Positions 28,201-43,200 of a stretch of 64,000 nucleotides of DNA are shown in pieces (positions within the stretch are counted from its first letter, which is position 1; each line of letters opens with the position of its first letter). Under the pieces are notes generated by a model. It saw nothing but the letters and a program-made list of their open reading frames with translations. It searched no databases and was not told the origin of the DNA. The DNA comes from Rugalucina vietnamica (taxonomy: Eukaryota > Mollusca > Bivalvia > Lucinida > Lucinidae): positions 66,806,315 through 66,870,314 of the forward strand of contig OZ024869.1 of the NCBI GenBank assembly GCA_964017185.1, written 5' to 3'. The position numbers and the translations under genes are program-made.

Positions 28201-31200
28201 AGGGTTTTTACCATATATGGGCATGGCGGCCATCTTGGTCATGTGACCTGGATTATTTATATATACATTGGTTCCCCCTTCCTATAGATGCTTCATATAA
28301 AATTTGGCTTTGATTGGCCAAGCGGTTTCAGAGGAGATCATCTTTGAAATTGTGGACGGACGACGGACGGACGCCGGATCATGGCCATCCTATAAGCTCA
28401 CCTTGTGAGCCTAACGGCTCAGGTGAGCTAAAAACCAGCAATGTGGTTTACAAACATGTCCGATACAAACCAAGTTGTACAAGCACAGAAGATGGTTAGA
28501 GGCTGGAAATTTTAGAATGTAGAGGAACTGTACTATCCGTATAGCAAAAACAATTGGCGCTGGTCAGCTTAGCAGTTACTGTGAAGCTGATCTGCACCTC
28601 TGTTTTCCCATATGCAAATTGTTGGTTTCCTCATGACGCGGCTCAAATGAACTACTTACAGCATAGAGGTGGCTGTGTATCCCAGCTACCATCTGGCTGA
28701 CATGCTGAAGTAGGGGAACCGCTAACTGTATAACCAACACTACAGGAAAACATTGCAATCGTAGTCTGACCTCCTGTTGTGAAATTTATGCTGCCATTTG
28801 GTGGGCTGCTGATGGTCTCACAAGTCACTATGAGAGAAAAAAACATCAATATTATTTTAGAATTGCTATAATTCTGTAACATAATGGATAAAAATCATAA
28901 TAACACACAGTAAACAATTATTCAGTCATGACCGGATGGAACCACTGATCCTTGGGCATTATCGGTGTAACCAGTACTATAGGGAGAATCACAGCATGAC
29001 ACCTCAGTGGGCATTGAACTCAGATTCAAATGCTTCATCACTAGGCTACCACACTCTCTTTTGAGAAATGGCAGCTTTAGACCAGGTCCCAAGGTTATAA
29101 AACTTTTTTCATGTTCAACTCAGCTAAACTAAAATTTATCCTGCTCATAAATGTTAAAATGCCAACAATTGTTAGCATTTTAATATTTATGAGCAGGATA
29201 AATACTAGTTTTTGAGTTTTGAACCTGAATTTTCTACCAATTTTGACTGTTTAAACATTCATAAGCAGTTGAAATTTCATGCTCAGCTGAGCTGAGCTTG
29301 AAAGAAGTTTTATAACCGCGGGACCAGCACTAATGACATTCTGATCAAAGTCTTTGTTAATGAATGTTAAGATAGAACATCCTTGCTGCTCATCACTGGC
29401 TAACGATAATGATACCCATTTTTCGTTTGTTTTGAGGTTTAACATCCCAGTCAACAATTTTTCAGTCATGTCGGGACAGAGCCACCGCTTCCGGAGTTTC
29501 AACCAGTACTCTGGTGAGTAAATGTGTCTTGCTCAAGGACACAACATGGTGCAGCCTGTGGGGATCAATCTCCGGACCTCTTGATTTTGAGTTCAATGCT
29601 GTACCACTACACATTTTTGAAAAGAATAAAAATAGTATTCTTTCTAGAACAGAAGACAGTAAAAACAAAAGAAGGGTGCAGTAAAATAGTGTATAATGAA
29701 ACCATGTTTTCAAGACATCAATCACTCACCACAGACTGGTTGTATACCACTCCATCCAGTACCATTATCAGCACAGTCTCTCTGGGTCCACTCCGACAGG
29801 GAATAGCCAGTGTCACATGTATATACTGCCAGGGTCCCATTTGATGTCACAGCTCCATTTTGTGGTGCCACTGGGTCATCACACACTGTAATACATGCAG
29901 ATTGATAATAAATGTGGGTCATGTCTGCAAAATGCTTCTTTTTGCTTTGGTTTTCCCAAAAGTGTTTTTTTTTTTTTCATCCCATCAGACACATGTATGA
30001 AATAACCAATGTGAAATGTAGATACTGTCAGAGAGCCAATGGGTGCCAAATCTCCATTATGTGAGCCCCGCCATGAGAAAACCGGATTCTGCCTATGCAA
30101 AAACAAAGGCGCAGATCAGCTGTGTAGTAACTGCACAGCTGATCAGCACCATTGTTTCCCTACATGGATAGTACAATTCCCCTTCTTCATAAATGTGAAA
30201 TTTCAAGCTTCTATCAATCTTATGTAGCTGCACAGGCCAGTTTGTGTCGGACCTGGTCCGAAACCCTGAAGACTGTTTTTTTTCGTGTTGCGGCTCTTGT
30301 AGAGCCATGGTGACAGTACATTGGTTTTAAGTCTCTTAACTGAAGATTAAACTTATGACCCCTAGTTTATAATGCAAAAGCTAAAACTTTCTCCTTCATT
30401 TTTGTCCTTTTCTTTCTTTTCTTTTCTTCTTTTTCTATTCTCTTTTTTATCAAGGAGGGAGATTATGTTTAGAGATGCTCAGTGAAACACCACTCTAAAG
30501 CCTAGCCCCACCACAGGTCCACTCTGTAGTTCCCAGTATATGATAGCCTAACCCACAGGAGAACCATTGCAGTAGCTATTCTTCCATGAGGCCATCTATT
30601 TTCCAAAACTGTATCCAAAATGTTGTGCTTACCACGAGTTAGTGAAACACCACTCTAAAGCCCAGCTCCACCACATGTCAGCTCTGTGGCTCCCAGGATA
30701 TGGTAGCCTGACACAAGATAACCATTACAGTAGCTATTCTTCCATGAGGCCCTCTATTTTCTAAAACATTATCAAAAATGTTGTGCTTACCACAAGTTGG
30801 AGCGTCACCACTCCAAATCCCAGCCACACCACAAATCAGCTCTGTGGCTCCCAGAATATGGTAGCCTGATACAGAGGAGAACCATTACAGTAGCTATTCT
30901 TGCATAAGGTCCTCTATTTTATAAAACATTATACAAAATGTTGTGCTTACCACAAGTTGGGGGATCACCACTCCAAATCCCAGTCCCACCACATGTCAGC
31001 TCTGTGGCTCCAAGGATATGGTAGTCAGTCACACAAGAGAATCTGGCCAGGCTGTGGGAACCATTGCTGGATACTGATACTGCACCACTTGGGGGATCAA
31101 CTATTGTTGAACATTCAACTTGGAAAAAAAATATCATCCACTGCATAAGAAAACCAACAAAATACTTGGGCGAAAACAAAGGCGCAGATCAGCTTCGCGG

Positions 31201-34200
31201 TAACCGCGAAGCTGATCAGCGCCTTTGTTTTCGCTATATGGATAGTACAATTCCTCTACTTTCTAAATCCAAAATTTCCAGCCTCTAGCCATCTTCTTTG
31301 ACTGTGCAGGCCGATTTGTGTCAGATCTAGTCGGAAACCCCGAAGACCGGTTTTCTTGCGTCGCGGCTCATATCATACTTCATACTATTAGTATCATGAA
31401 TATTGCTGCTGTACATTCTTTGCTTTTATTATTAAAAAACATGTATTATAAGAGCTGAGCTGAGAGAAAACCGGTCTTCGGGGTTTCCGACCAGGTCCGA
31501 CACGAACCGAATGTCATTTACCATATATCATTTAGCAGTTTGCACTTAAGATTTAGAATTTACCTATTCTATGTCATTTATGCATTTGTCATTTAGCAAA
31601 GTTTTGAGTTTACCTGAAAGATAAAAATACGGGTCCTCTTAATTTTCATATACAAACTACATACCAAATCTCAAGATCCTAGCACTAACGGTTCTGGACC
31701 GAGTGCAAAGGGTTACTCACGCACTTCACAGACTCACAGACTGACTGCACTGCACTGCACTGGACAGACAGACCCAAACCAATATGCCCCCTCAACTTCT
31801 TCCAAAGTTGGGGGCATAAAAATGAAGCTGCTAAAAACGTATGGCGCACATGTTTAGGACCAACATACTAAATCTGTGTAAAAAGAAAACTGCAATATGA
31901 CCTTAACAGTTGAAAAGGCTAGTTTTATACTTCACTTTCATGTTTTGCTTGGCTTGCATTGCTGACTTGTGTTTATACAAAAATGACCATTGCTAAGGTG
32001 CACATATTTTTGTACTAAAATGAAATTAATAAGAAAGACTGAAAACCATTCCAAAGGATCTATCACAGGTCAGTGTTGCCAAGTCCAAAGTCCCATCACT
32101 CCTACAGTTACTGGTACCCAACCCATTGAGTCCCAGCTGTTGTAATATGTGTAGGTTGTAATCAAGTTTTTGTTTATTCTTTTTTTTAACTTTTTTCATG
32201 ACAAAGAGTGAAAATCATCACATACCACAGGTTGGTGTGGCAGAGTCCCAAGTGCCGTCACTTCTACAGTTACTGGTACCCGACCCACTGAGTCCGTAGC
32301 CGTCAGAACAAGTGTAGGTTGTAGTCGTCACTTCGCCATCCGTTTTCTGAGTGTAGGAACCGGCCCCTGGGGTCATGGGGAGGTCACACAACACTGGAAA
32401 ATGGTTGGATACAAATTACTTTTTAAATACATGAGTCTGTGCCTGACAAAACCAACAATTGGGTTCGGACCAGGTCCAACACAAACCGGGCTGTACAGTC
32501 ATAGAAGAAGGCTAGAAGCTTATTGGAACATGGGCGCTAATTAGAACAAATACAGTATTTAGGTTAGAAACTATAGCCTTTTTCAATTCAAAGACATACA
32601 CTTTAGACTATTTTACCCAAAGACGTACTAACATCTTTTACTTACCACAAGATGGCGGGGAAAGATCCCACGATCCATCACTTCGACACGTCAGTAGTGA
32701 GACGCCATTCATCGTGTAACCCACTTGGCAGGAAAAGTTTCCCTGAGTTATGGTTCCTGTAGACACCAACTGTACACTGCCCCCTGCCACATTGGGTAAT
32801 GTCTGACATGATTCTACAAAAACACATATTGTTAGGATGTAATGATAACAGAACATTCATGAAATGTAAGATTGTGCAACCCACATGCAACCCACGTGGC
32901 AGGAAAAGTTTCCCTGAGTTATGGTTCCTGTAGACACCAACTGTACACTGCCCCCTGTCACATTGGGTAATGTCTGACATGATTCTAAAAACATAAATCT
33001 GTTATTTTACAAGAAAATATTAGGGATTCCAAACAGGTCAGTCACAAATTAAGTAGACAATTTCTCTAATGACTCTTGATTATGTCATAATCAAGAAGGA
33101 TTATTGTATGACCAAACCAAAAATGTGCATTTAATTGCTTGCAGTCCACAGCCAATGCCAAAATCAAGTGACCCTAAAGGGTTTAAAGACATTTCTTGGT
33201 CAATCTCTATGAGTATGATATGAGCCGCGACGCGAGAAAACCGGTATTCGGGGTTTTCGACAAGGTCTGACACAAACTGACCTGTACAGTCACAAAAGCG
33301 GGCTAGAAGCTTGAAATTTCGGATATAAGAAGAAGAGGAAATGTACTATCCGTGTAGCGAAAACAAAGGCGCTGATCAGCTTCGCGGTTACCGCGAAGCT
33401 GATCTGCGCCTTTGTTTTCGCATAGGCAAAAATCCGGTTTTCTCACGATGCGGCTCATATCACAGTGTTCATTGTTTATGCTGACATTATGGCATTTGCC
33501 AAAAATCATACAATCAACAATAATAATGATATCATACCACATGACGGCTGGCTACCAGTCCATCCTGTTCCATCACTACTACAAACTCTCCCACTGGACC
33601 CAGAGATTGTATAGCCAGAGTCACAGTGATAGTTCAGGGATAACTTGGTATCTGATAGGATAACTTGGCCATTTGGTGGCGCCACTGGTACATCACAGTC
33701 TGAAAGCATCAAGAAAACATCTATGTGTAATGAATACCCCCTTATACCCCACTTTTATATAGTAAAACTGGGGTATACAATTGTTCTTATTTTGAGCCAA
33801 AACATCAAATAAGGTTGAGGAGGTGCGAACGTGTGTACCCACAATCTATAATTTGAGTACATTTTCAATGTTTAAATCTGAAAAAAATCTCTGTATATAG
33901 CATTGGTGTGTTTTTGTAATTAAGAAATAAGTTTACTTTACGGTGAATTATCGTGATTAACACGGGATGTTGGAGGGCAGATTGCGATGTATTAATTAAC
34001 GACAGCGCAGCTGGAGTGAATTAAATATCGCATCTGCCCGACAACATCACGCGTTAATCAAAGATAATTCACCGTAAAGTAAAATTATTTCAATTCTAAC
34101 ACGACTGATAAATATTTGCTTACATTTTAGAATGTTTTCCAGTGGACTCATTGTCGGCGGACATAATTGTTTATGTGCGATGTCACAAAAACGCCACCTT

Positions 34201-37200
34201 ACGCGCGTAATTTTGTTTACTGTGAATTATTGTTAATTTGCACACGGTGACGTTTCCATTAAGTCCAATGGGAGAAACGATAATTGTTTTCCAGCCTTTG
34301 ATACTGTAAATTCAGGAACTTTGTGACTTCTATTTCGCAAATTTTCTGTTTCTGAGTAATTTCTTGAATTTGTAAGACTTAGTGTTCCTATGCACTTTAC
34401 GGTTTATATTGATTCATTTTATCAACAAACTTGAAGTCATGAGGCAACAAATTTGCAAATCATCACAAAAAAATAAGTTCTTGCAAACAATTTCTAACTT
34501 AGTATTTTCACAATTCATGGGCCAAAAGATCAATCATGAAAACTTATGTTGTTGTTATTGTTATATATGAGCTGTGTTATGAAAAAACGGATTTTTGCCT
34601 ATGCAAAAACAAAGGCACAGATCAGCTGTGCAGTAACTGCACAATTTCTCCTCTACCTACAACCAAAATTTCAAGCTTCTAGTCTCCTTCTGTGACTGCA
34701 CAGACCGGTTTGTGTTGGACCTGGTCGGAAACCCGATTATCTCGCGTCGCAGATCCTATCATTTATGGCATTTTATTGCTGCCAAGCAACTCTATGTGCT
34801 TCAAATTAGCTTTAATTATAGCTTACAACAATTTGGAGCTGTAGCATCCCAAGAACCATCTTCCAAGCAGAACGAACTGGTCGCCCCATCAACATAGTAT
34901 CCTGGAGAACACTCATAGGTAGCCTGGCTCACGGTGCCATTGGTTGTTACATTTACAGAGCCACTGCTAGGATCTGTAGCACTGTCACATGGAACTGAAA
35001 TCATTGACATTACAGGTCAACCTCATTATAACACTAACTTTGGGTTCCATAGGAACTGATTGTGTTATAAGTGAAACCTTGTTCTAATGAAGTTACTTAC
35101 AACTAGAAAATGTGTTTATGAAACACTATGCCCCCAACTGGTACCTCACTTTTAAGATGTGAAAATGTCCAATAAATGACCAAGTTCAAATTGCAAAAAA
35201 AAGTGACAAAAATTTATCTGAGGAGTATATCCAAACCACATGCATATCTTCAAAGCATGGTCACAATGTCTGTAAAGTTTCAAAAGTATCGGTATTAAAC
35301 TGTAGGAGGAGTTGCGCACAAAGGGTACCCTTTATCCATTCACTCAAATGCCCGAAAAAAAATGACTAAGCTCAAATTGTGAAAATAATGACAAAAAATA
35401 ATCCGAGAATTATATCCAAACCACATGCATATCTTCAGACCATGCCCATAACACATGTAAAGTTTTAAATCAATTGGCTTGAAACTGTAGGAGTTGTGCA
35501 TACAAGGTATCCACTGTCCATTCACTTTCATTGTCAAAATGCCCGAAAAAATGGCTAAGTTCAAAATTGAACAAAAAATTAATCTGAGGATTATATCCAA
35601 ATCAAATGCATATCTTCAAAGCATGGTCACACCATCTGTAAAGATTCAAGAAAATCGATATTAAACTGTAGGAGGAGTCACACACACAAGGTACCCACTA
35701 TCTATATTCACTTTAACAAGAACTAGAAAATGTGTTTATGAAACACTATGCCCCCAACTGGTACCTCACTTTCAAGATGTGAAAATGTCTGAAAAATGAC
35801 TATGTTCAAATTGCAAAAAAAGTGACAAAAATTAATCTGAGGAGATATCCCAACCACATGCATATCTTCAAAGCATGGTCACAATGTCTGTAAAGTTTCA
35901 AAAGTATCGGTATTAAACTGTAGGAGTTGCACACACAAGGTACCCTCTATCCATTCACTAAAATGCAAAAAATGTAATTGGACTCACTGGACTCACTCCA
36001 GGGACAGACCCAAACCAATATGCCCCTTCAACTTGTTCCAAGTTGGGGGCATAAGAAAAATATGGGTCCTCTTAATTTTCATATACAAACTACATACCAA
36101 ATTTCAAGATCCTAGCTCTAACGGCTAAGCGTTACTCAAGCACTGCAGGGCAGTCACAGCAGTGCACTGCACTGGACAGGACAGATGGACAGAGCCAAAC
36201 CAATATGCCCCTTCAACTTCTTCGAAGTTGGGGGCATAACAAAAAGGGTGATAAGACTATAATCCAATTTTGTAAACATGTCATGTTTTTGTACTTTTAA
36301 ATATCGACTAATCCTCGAAAACGGGCGTGCAGGTGAGCTGACGAAATTAGACGCATAGTACCGGAGATTTTCGGGAAGTCCGTTATAAGTAAGTAAAGAC
36401 TTTACGTAAAGAGGGTATCTACATTTAGCATATATTCATGTACACATAAAAATGAGAATATGTGCAATAGCTAATCTTCCATGAGGCCCTCGTGAGGTGA
36501 ACATGCGTATTAGATCATGTGCGTTTTCTACATTGATTCCCAGTTAAACACTAACCGTGTGGCTACGAGTCCGTCGTGCATTACAACATATTGTACAGGT
36601 ATGAGGATGGGGGCTGAGGTTCGAAACCAATATGCATTTATTTATTTTTTATCTTCTGAATTTTATTTGTATTCTTTCACAAAAGTATAACTTCGATTTT
36701 AATATATAATTTATACATAACTAGTAAGCAATAGTTAATTGAAATATTCAGTTTCTGTATTAACAAGGATGATTTGTGCATATATGTATATATGTACGTG
36801 GCACTTGCATAATGGACCAGTCATTCGTATCTCCGGTATAGCGGGGGCAAAGTGGGACTGAAGTGCCGGGATTAAACATTAGACGAAACCCGGCAGTACC
36901 AGAGATTTGCCTTAGTATTGTCAGCTCATGACAGGGGTCAACAGGCGTAGAATCTGGAGAGTTTTACATAAAATATTATAAAATAAATACAGGCAATAGT
37001 GTACTAATAAGAGGAAAAAAAATCTAAAAAAGAAAAATAAAAAAAAAAAAAAAATGTCAAAAATGGGATTCGAACGCCTACCAAAATATAATCGTTACCT
37101 AAACGCTTAGAGATGCATGGTCGTACTATCACGACTATGACTGCAGCGTTATCTTATTTTGGATTCTAAATATATTTAGCATAAAAGGGAGAACTCTTAA

Positions 37201-40200
37201 TTCTCCGGAAAAAGGCGTACACTTTCCGGATTGCTATTTATAACATGTTTACCTATTTCGACGCTGTAAATGGAATGTGCGACCTATTGACATGACAATC
37301 AACAGTGCGCGGATTATAATGTTGATAGTCGGGGAATCATTGTTGGTAACCAACCACCTCCGGTCCAATCCTACTAACTAAATGTCAGTGGTTTGTATAT
37401 AACTACAACACTATCAATAATCACAAGTTACTGCTTTCTAAATTTGCATAAATCAAATTTATAGCTGTTTGATATCATTTATAAAGTCTAGCATCCATTT
37501 TACTATTAACTATAAAATAGTAGTACAATTAGATATCAGTACTTAATCTTAATTCATACATATTTGAGGGAGGGTGTCACTACATTTAAGAAGCAGCAGA
37601 AATCGTATTAAATATCATTTTATCCTTGCTTTTCAATTCTATTTCTGTAGTTCGGTATCCCAAATCGACCAAAAATAATTTTGCATGATTATGTGAAAAG
37701 TAAGGTTCTGTTGACTTTTACAAAAACTGTACAGTTGATCAGCATTTTTGTTTTTGTCAAAGAAATGATATGATACATTCTTTTTACTGCCTAAATCCAA
37801 AATTCAGGCCCTTTTCTTTATTCTAAGGCTCTACAGCTTTTTTATGTAACAATAAGTCCAAAACATTGTAACAGACTTCTCAAAGTGCAGCATACGAGTA
37901 TGCAGGTTACTTTAAATTCAGTGAACATATTTTGTGACTATTTTCCACCATGACAAAATAAGCCTTGCTCTAGCCTGATTTTGCCCCGAAAGCTAGTAAA
38001 AGGTTTAAAATTTAACCCATATTTGACGAATGGATTTTCCCATCGAGTCCACTTTCATGTTTAGGGACGTCAGGAGTGATTTTTAAATTTTATTCAATTT
38101 TTCGATGAAAACTCTTTAAGCACACAGAATAGCCCCAGATGGGACACCGCATTGTGCGGCGCCACATCTGGGGCTATTCTGTTTGCTTATGTCCCATAAA
38201 ATAGACGCCAGGCTTAAATGAGTTAAGATAATATGAGAATCTGTTGTTTATACAAATGACAAGTAATTTTTGTACTGAGACTTCCATGTGAACAAGGAAG
38301 TTTATTGGACACAATAGGAGCCGCATCGTGAGAAAACCAGATTTTTTCCTATGTGAAAACAAAGGCGCAGATCAGCTTCGCAGTAACTGGGAAGCTGATC
38401 AGCGCCTTTGTTTTCGCCACGTGGATAGTACAATTCCTCTTTTTCATAAATCTGAAATTTCAAGCTTCTAGCCTGCTTCTGAGACTGTACAGCTCGATTT
38501 GTGTCAGACCTTGATGGAAACCCCGAAGACCGGTTTTCTCGCGTCGCGGCTCAAAGAATATTGGAAACCCTTGTGTATATTTAAACAAAGAAAGAAATCC
38601 CAGAAATTTTATTTACAATATGTATATTTTAGTATGATAAATATAGAATACTTAATTATAGAATAAATATAGATAAATAAAGCCAATGACCATGCAATGA
38701 CAAACAAAAGGAATAAAGTACTTCTCCTTAATAGGGCAAAATATATTTCAAATAAAACAAATAAACAAAATTGTTAAAAATTCAAATGATAAGTTAAACT
38801 ACTATCAATTATGCATCAATACAACAAGTTTTAACAGAAAACATAAATATGCAAATTATGAACCAATTCAAGAATATTTGTGTAAACAGTTGGCTTTATA
38901 TACAGCTTCAGTACACATTATCAGTATGGACTGGACCGGAGGCAGTTGGTTATCCATTCGAAACTACCCGACTACCAATATTAGTCTGTCCGAGTTTTTT
39001 TGTTTTAAAATTCAATTTTTACAACTTATTTCATTTATCACATTTCATCATTTCATTTTATTAAAACCATGAGCTGCTTATTGTATTAATATGGCAATCT
39101 ATAGCCCGCAGCAGATGAGCCACGACGCGAGAAAACCAGTCTTCCGGGTTTCCGACCAGGCCCCGAGGTTATAAAACTTTTTTCATGCTCAACTCAGCTG
39201 AGACTAAAATTTATCCTGCTCATAAATGTTAAAATGCCAACTACATGTATTGTGGGCATTTTAACATAAGCAGGATAAATCAATAGTCTTTGAGTTTTGA
39301 ACCTGAATTTTCCATCAATCTTGACTTTTTCAACATCTATGAGCAGTTGAAATTTGATGCTCAACTGAGCTGAGATTGAAAAAAAGTTTTACAACCTCGA
39401 GGCCAGACCTGACACAAACTGGCCTGTGCAGCTACAGAAGAAAGCTAGATCCTTGAAATTTTGAATATAAGTAGAAGAGGAATCGTACTATCAGTGTAGC
39501 GAAAACAAAGGCGCTGATCAGCTGTGCAGTTACTGCACAGCTGATCTGCGTCTATGTTTTCGCTCAGGCAAAAATCTGGTTTTCTCACAACGCGGCTCAG
39601 ATGATTTATACAATAAAGCTTTAAAGGCTATGTTCTCATTTTGATTTTTTTCTCAATTTCCTACACAACTCAGCTTGAAACTATCTTATTCTTAGATTTG
39701 TTTGTGTTATGTTGTGGTTCAATGTCCCAGTCTACAGTTTTTCAGTCATGTTGGGACATAGGCATCACATCTTCAGTATTAGCTAGCACTAGGTGGAGAA
39801 GTAAGTCTTGCTCAAGGACGCAACCAGCAACCACGCCCCGAGGTTATAAAATTCTTTTATGCTCAGCTCAGCGGAGCCTAAAATTTATCCTGCTGATAAA
39901 TGTTAAAATGCCAACAGCTGTTGTTAAAATGCCAACAGTTGTTAACATTAGCAGGATAACTTACCAGTTTTGACGGTCTAAACAGAAAATTGGCTATTTC
40001 GGTATTTATGAGAAATTTAAATTCCATGCTCAGCTGAGTTGAGCATGAAACTAGAAATGTGTATATGAAACACTATGCCCCCAACTGGTACCTCACTTTC
40101 AAGATGTGAAAATGCCCGAAAAATGAAAAATTCAACTTGCAACAACAGTGACTAAAATTAATCTGAGGAGTATATCCCAACCACATGCACATCTTCAATG

Positions 40201-43200
40201 CATGGTCACAATATCTGTTATGTTTCAAAAGTATCTGTATTAAACTGTAGGAGGAGTTGCCCACACAAGGTACCTTCTAACCATTCCCTAAAATGCGCGA
40301 AAAAATGACTAAACCCTACTTGTAGGACAGTTCTACATGTTACCACTGTAATTTTGGAAATTTTTGCCGGTCATTTATCTGACAGAATAAAATATTTTGT
40401 CAGTCAGAATGAATATTTGCTGATTTTGACCGACAGACCAGCACTTTTCGCAAAGACTGCAAGGTACCTACTATCTATTCACTTTATCAAGAATTAATAA
40501 GGGACATAACTCTCATAGAATAGGCCCCTTGCCCCTTGAATTTACCTGAAAGAAAAATTATGGGTCCTCTAAATTTTCATATACAAACTACATACCAAAT
40601 TTCAAGATCCTAGCTCTAACGGTTCCTGACCGAGTGCTAAGCACTACTCACACACTGCACTGCACTGCACTGGACAGACGGACAGAGCCAAACCAATATG
40701 CCCCCTCAACTTCTTCGAAGTTGGGGGCATAAAAATGTAAGACCAACAAGCCATATGACAAATTAAATCCTCTTACCACAAGTTGGCATATCACTATCCC
40801 ATGTACCATCGATGTGGCACACTGACATTATAGGGCCACTCAGGGTGTAGCCACTGTCACAAGTGAAGGAAGCCACCGTCTGAGACCCTATTAGAGACAT
40901 TGTAACATTTCCAGCTGGTAATTCTGGAAGGTCTGGGCATTTTACTGAAAAATAACATTGATGTAGGCATTATACAAACACACAGAAACCCAGAAAATGC
41001 AAATTTAAATATGAATCCAGCCTTAACCACTGGAGCAACGTAGGCCGACTTTGTCTGGGACTATGGTAAGGACTTTACTTGCTATCATTTACCGTTTGTC
41101 TGGTACCTTAACGACTTTGGTACTAAGCTACCATTTATCATTTGCCTCCTACTGTGGTAAAGCTTTTCTATAAAGGAGATAGAAAAGGCTATTACCAAAG
41201 GAACCCAGCCTATCGGTAAGGTAGCTACCAAGGTTACTTTGGTAAACTCTTCTGTTATAGAGGTTTCTAATGATGGCTGTGATTGGTCAATATCATTTGT
41301 CATTGAGGAAATCAATTTGCTGGAACAGCTACCATAGTTACACCATAGTTAGAACAGGTCAGTTCTGGCCGAAGTCAGTCACAGTTTCAAGCTGTTCTAT
41401 CCACTAAACAAACCCTGACACTACTTCAGTTAAGTGTGAAGCAAGAATTGCATGTGTTCATAGTTATTTAAGCATATGGCATTACAGAAAAGAAGAAAAC
41501 AACAAATTTAAATCTGAATCCAATCTTACCACATGTTGGGGCAGTGCCGTTCCAGGCTGTTCCATCCATTAGACAAACCCTGGCCATGTCGCCATTGAGT
41601 GTGAAGCCAGGATTGCATGTGTATGTAGCAGTGCGACCATCAGTTGATAGTGTGATATTACCATTGGAAGGTGGGGTCAGTGACTCACACACTGAAACAA
41701 AAGTACCACATAAGCCGCGTCGCGAGAAAACCAGTCTTCGGGGTTTCCGACCAAGTGTAACACAAACCAGCATGTACAGTCTCAGAAGAAAGTTTGACTC
41801 TTTAAATTTTGGGTAGAGGTAGAGGAGGAATTGTACTATCCGAGCGGCGAAAACAAAGGCGCTGATCAGCTGTGCAGTTACTGCACAGCTGATCTGCGTC
41901 TTTTTCACACGGGCAAAAATCTGCTTTTTTTCATGATGCGGCTCACATAATGTTGTTGTTTTTTTTTCACTTTGTCATTAAGTTATAGGTAAACAGAGAA
42001 GACAAGGACCAGACTCACCTTTAATATCTGATAAAAACTCTTTGCATTACACTGTAAAAATATACCTTTCAGTCTCTAAAACCAACCAAAAAACCTAGGT
42101 ATACATCTTAAGTCAAATCTTTGTAATTTACCATACTCAGGTTCTGCTGTTTACCCAAACTCCAGAGGATGTACACAACAACTGCTCCAGGCAATGTGAA
42201 CTGGTACTCAGTAGAGCAGGCAAATGTTGTAGTGCTCTTGAAAGCAACTGTTAACTAACTATACATTAAATAAATTATGAAAAAAATACTTACTACATTC
42301 CGGTTCTATCACGTCCCATGTTCCATTAGTTTGACACACCAACGGTCCAGTGTATGTCAACTCGTACCCTTGTGTACAGGCAAATGTTCCAATGCTGGTG
42401 AAACCGTCACTGCTTACACTGTAGGTACCTTGTTGGGGTCTGCTCAGGGATGCTCAGGGATGGACACTGAACTGAAATGATGTAATAAGAATGAAATGAA
42501 AAGATGTAAAAACCAAGGGGTCAGATCAACCCAAAGGCGGATTTAGAGGGAGTTCAGGGGTTCGAGTTAAACCCAGTCTGAGTTCATATTATTTAAATTT
42601 CATGAGCAAAATAGGGTGAAATTAAATAAACAAACCCCCATTACTAGATTTGAACCCCCTCTCCAGAAATCTTGGATCCGCCCTGCAACCTCATAGTAGT
42701 TTTGAGTGTGTCCCAGGACCCTTCTTAATTGCATAGCATCACTTGCTGCACTCAGGAAACAGTGGACAGAATAATCAGACTTTTAATAGGAATGCCACAT
42801 AGTTTGGGCTACAGAGCCAATTGCAGCACATCAAAATATCCAATCTAAGCAAATTCTTGTAGAAATAAATCTTTTTAACTTTAGATTGTCATTCTATTGC
42901 AGCAAACATATTCATTACAATAATTCTGAACCAAATACTTGACAAAGAAATAAGCCACTGCATAAGAAAAACAACAAAATGCTTGGGCGAAAACAAAGGC
43001 GTAGATCAGCTTCGCAGTAAGCTGATCAGCGCCTTTGTTTTCGCTACAAGGATAGTACAATCCCTCTTCTACTTAAATCCTAAATTTGAAGCTTGTAGCC
43101 TGCTTCTGCGACTGTACAGGCTGGTTTTTGTTAGACCTGGTCGGAAACCCAAATTGTTGGTTTTCTCATGCAGTGGCTCATATACCACAAGTGGGTTCTG

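Larger units (their letters stand above)
36239..38008. other. Mostly unassigned intron sequence
   Basis: Apart from the tRNA-like piece at 37060 and MITE-1 debris at 37716, nothing is recognised. A ttcgaaacca B-box-like site also occurs near 36626. Confidence 0.4.
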
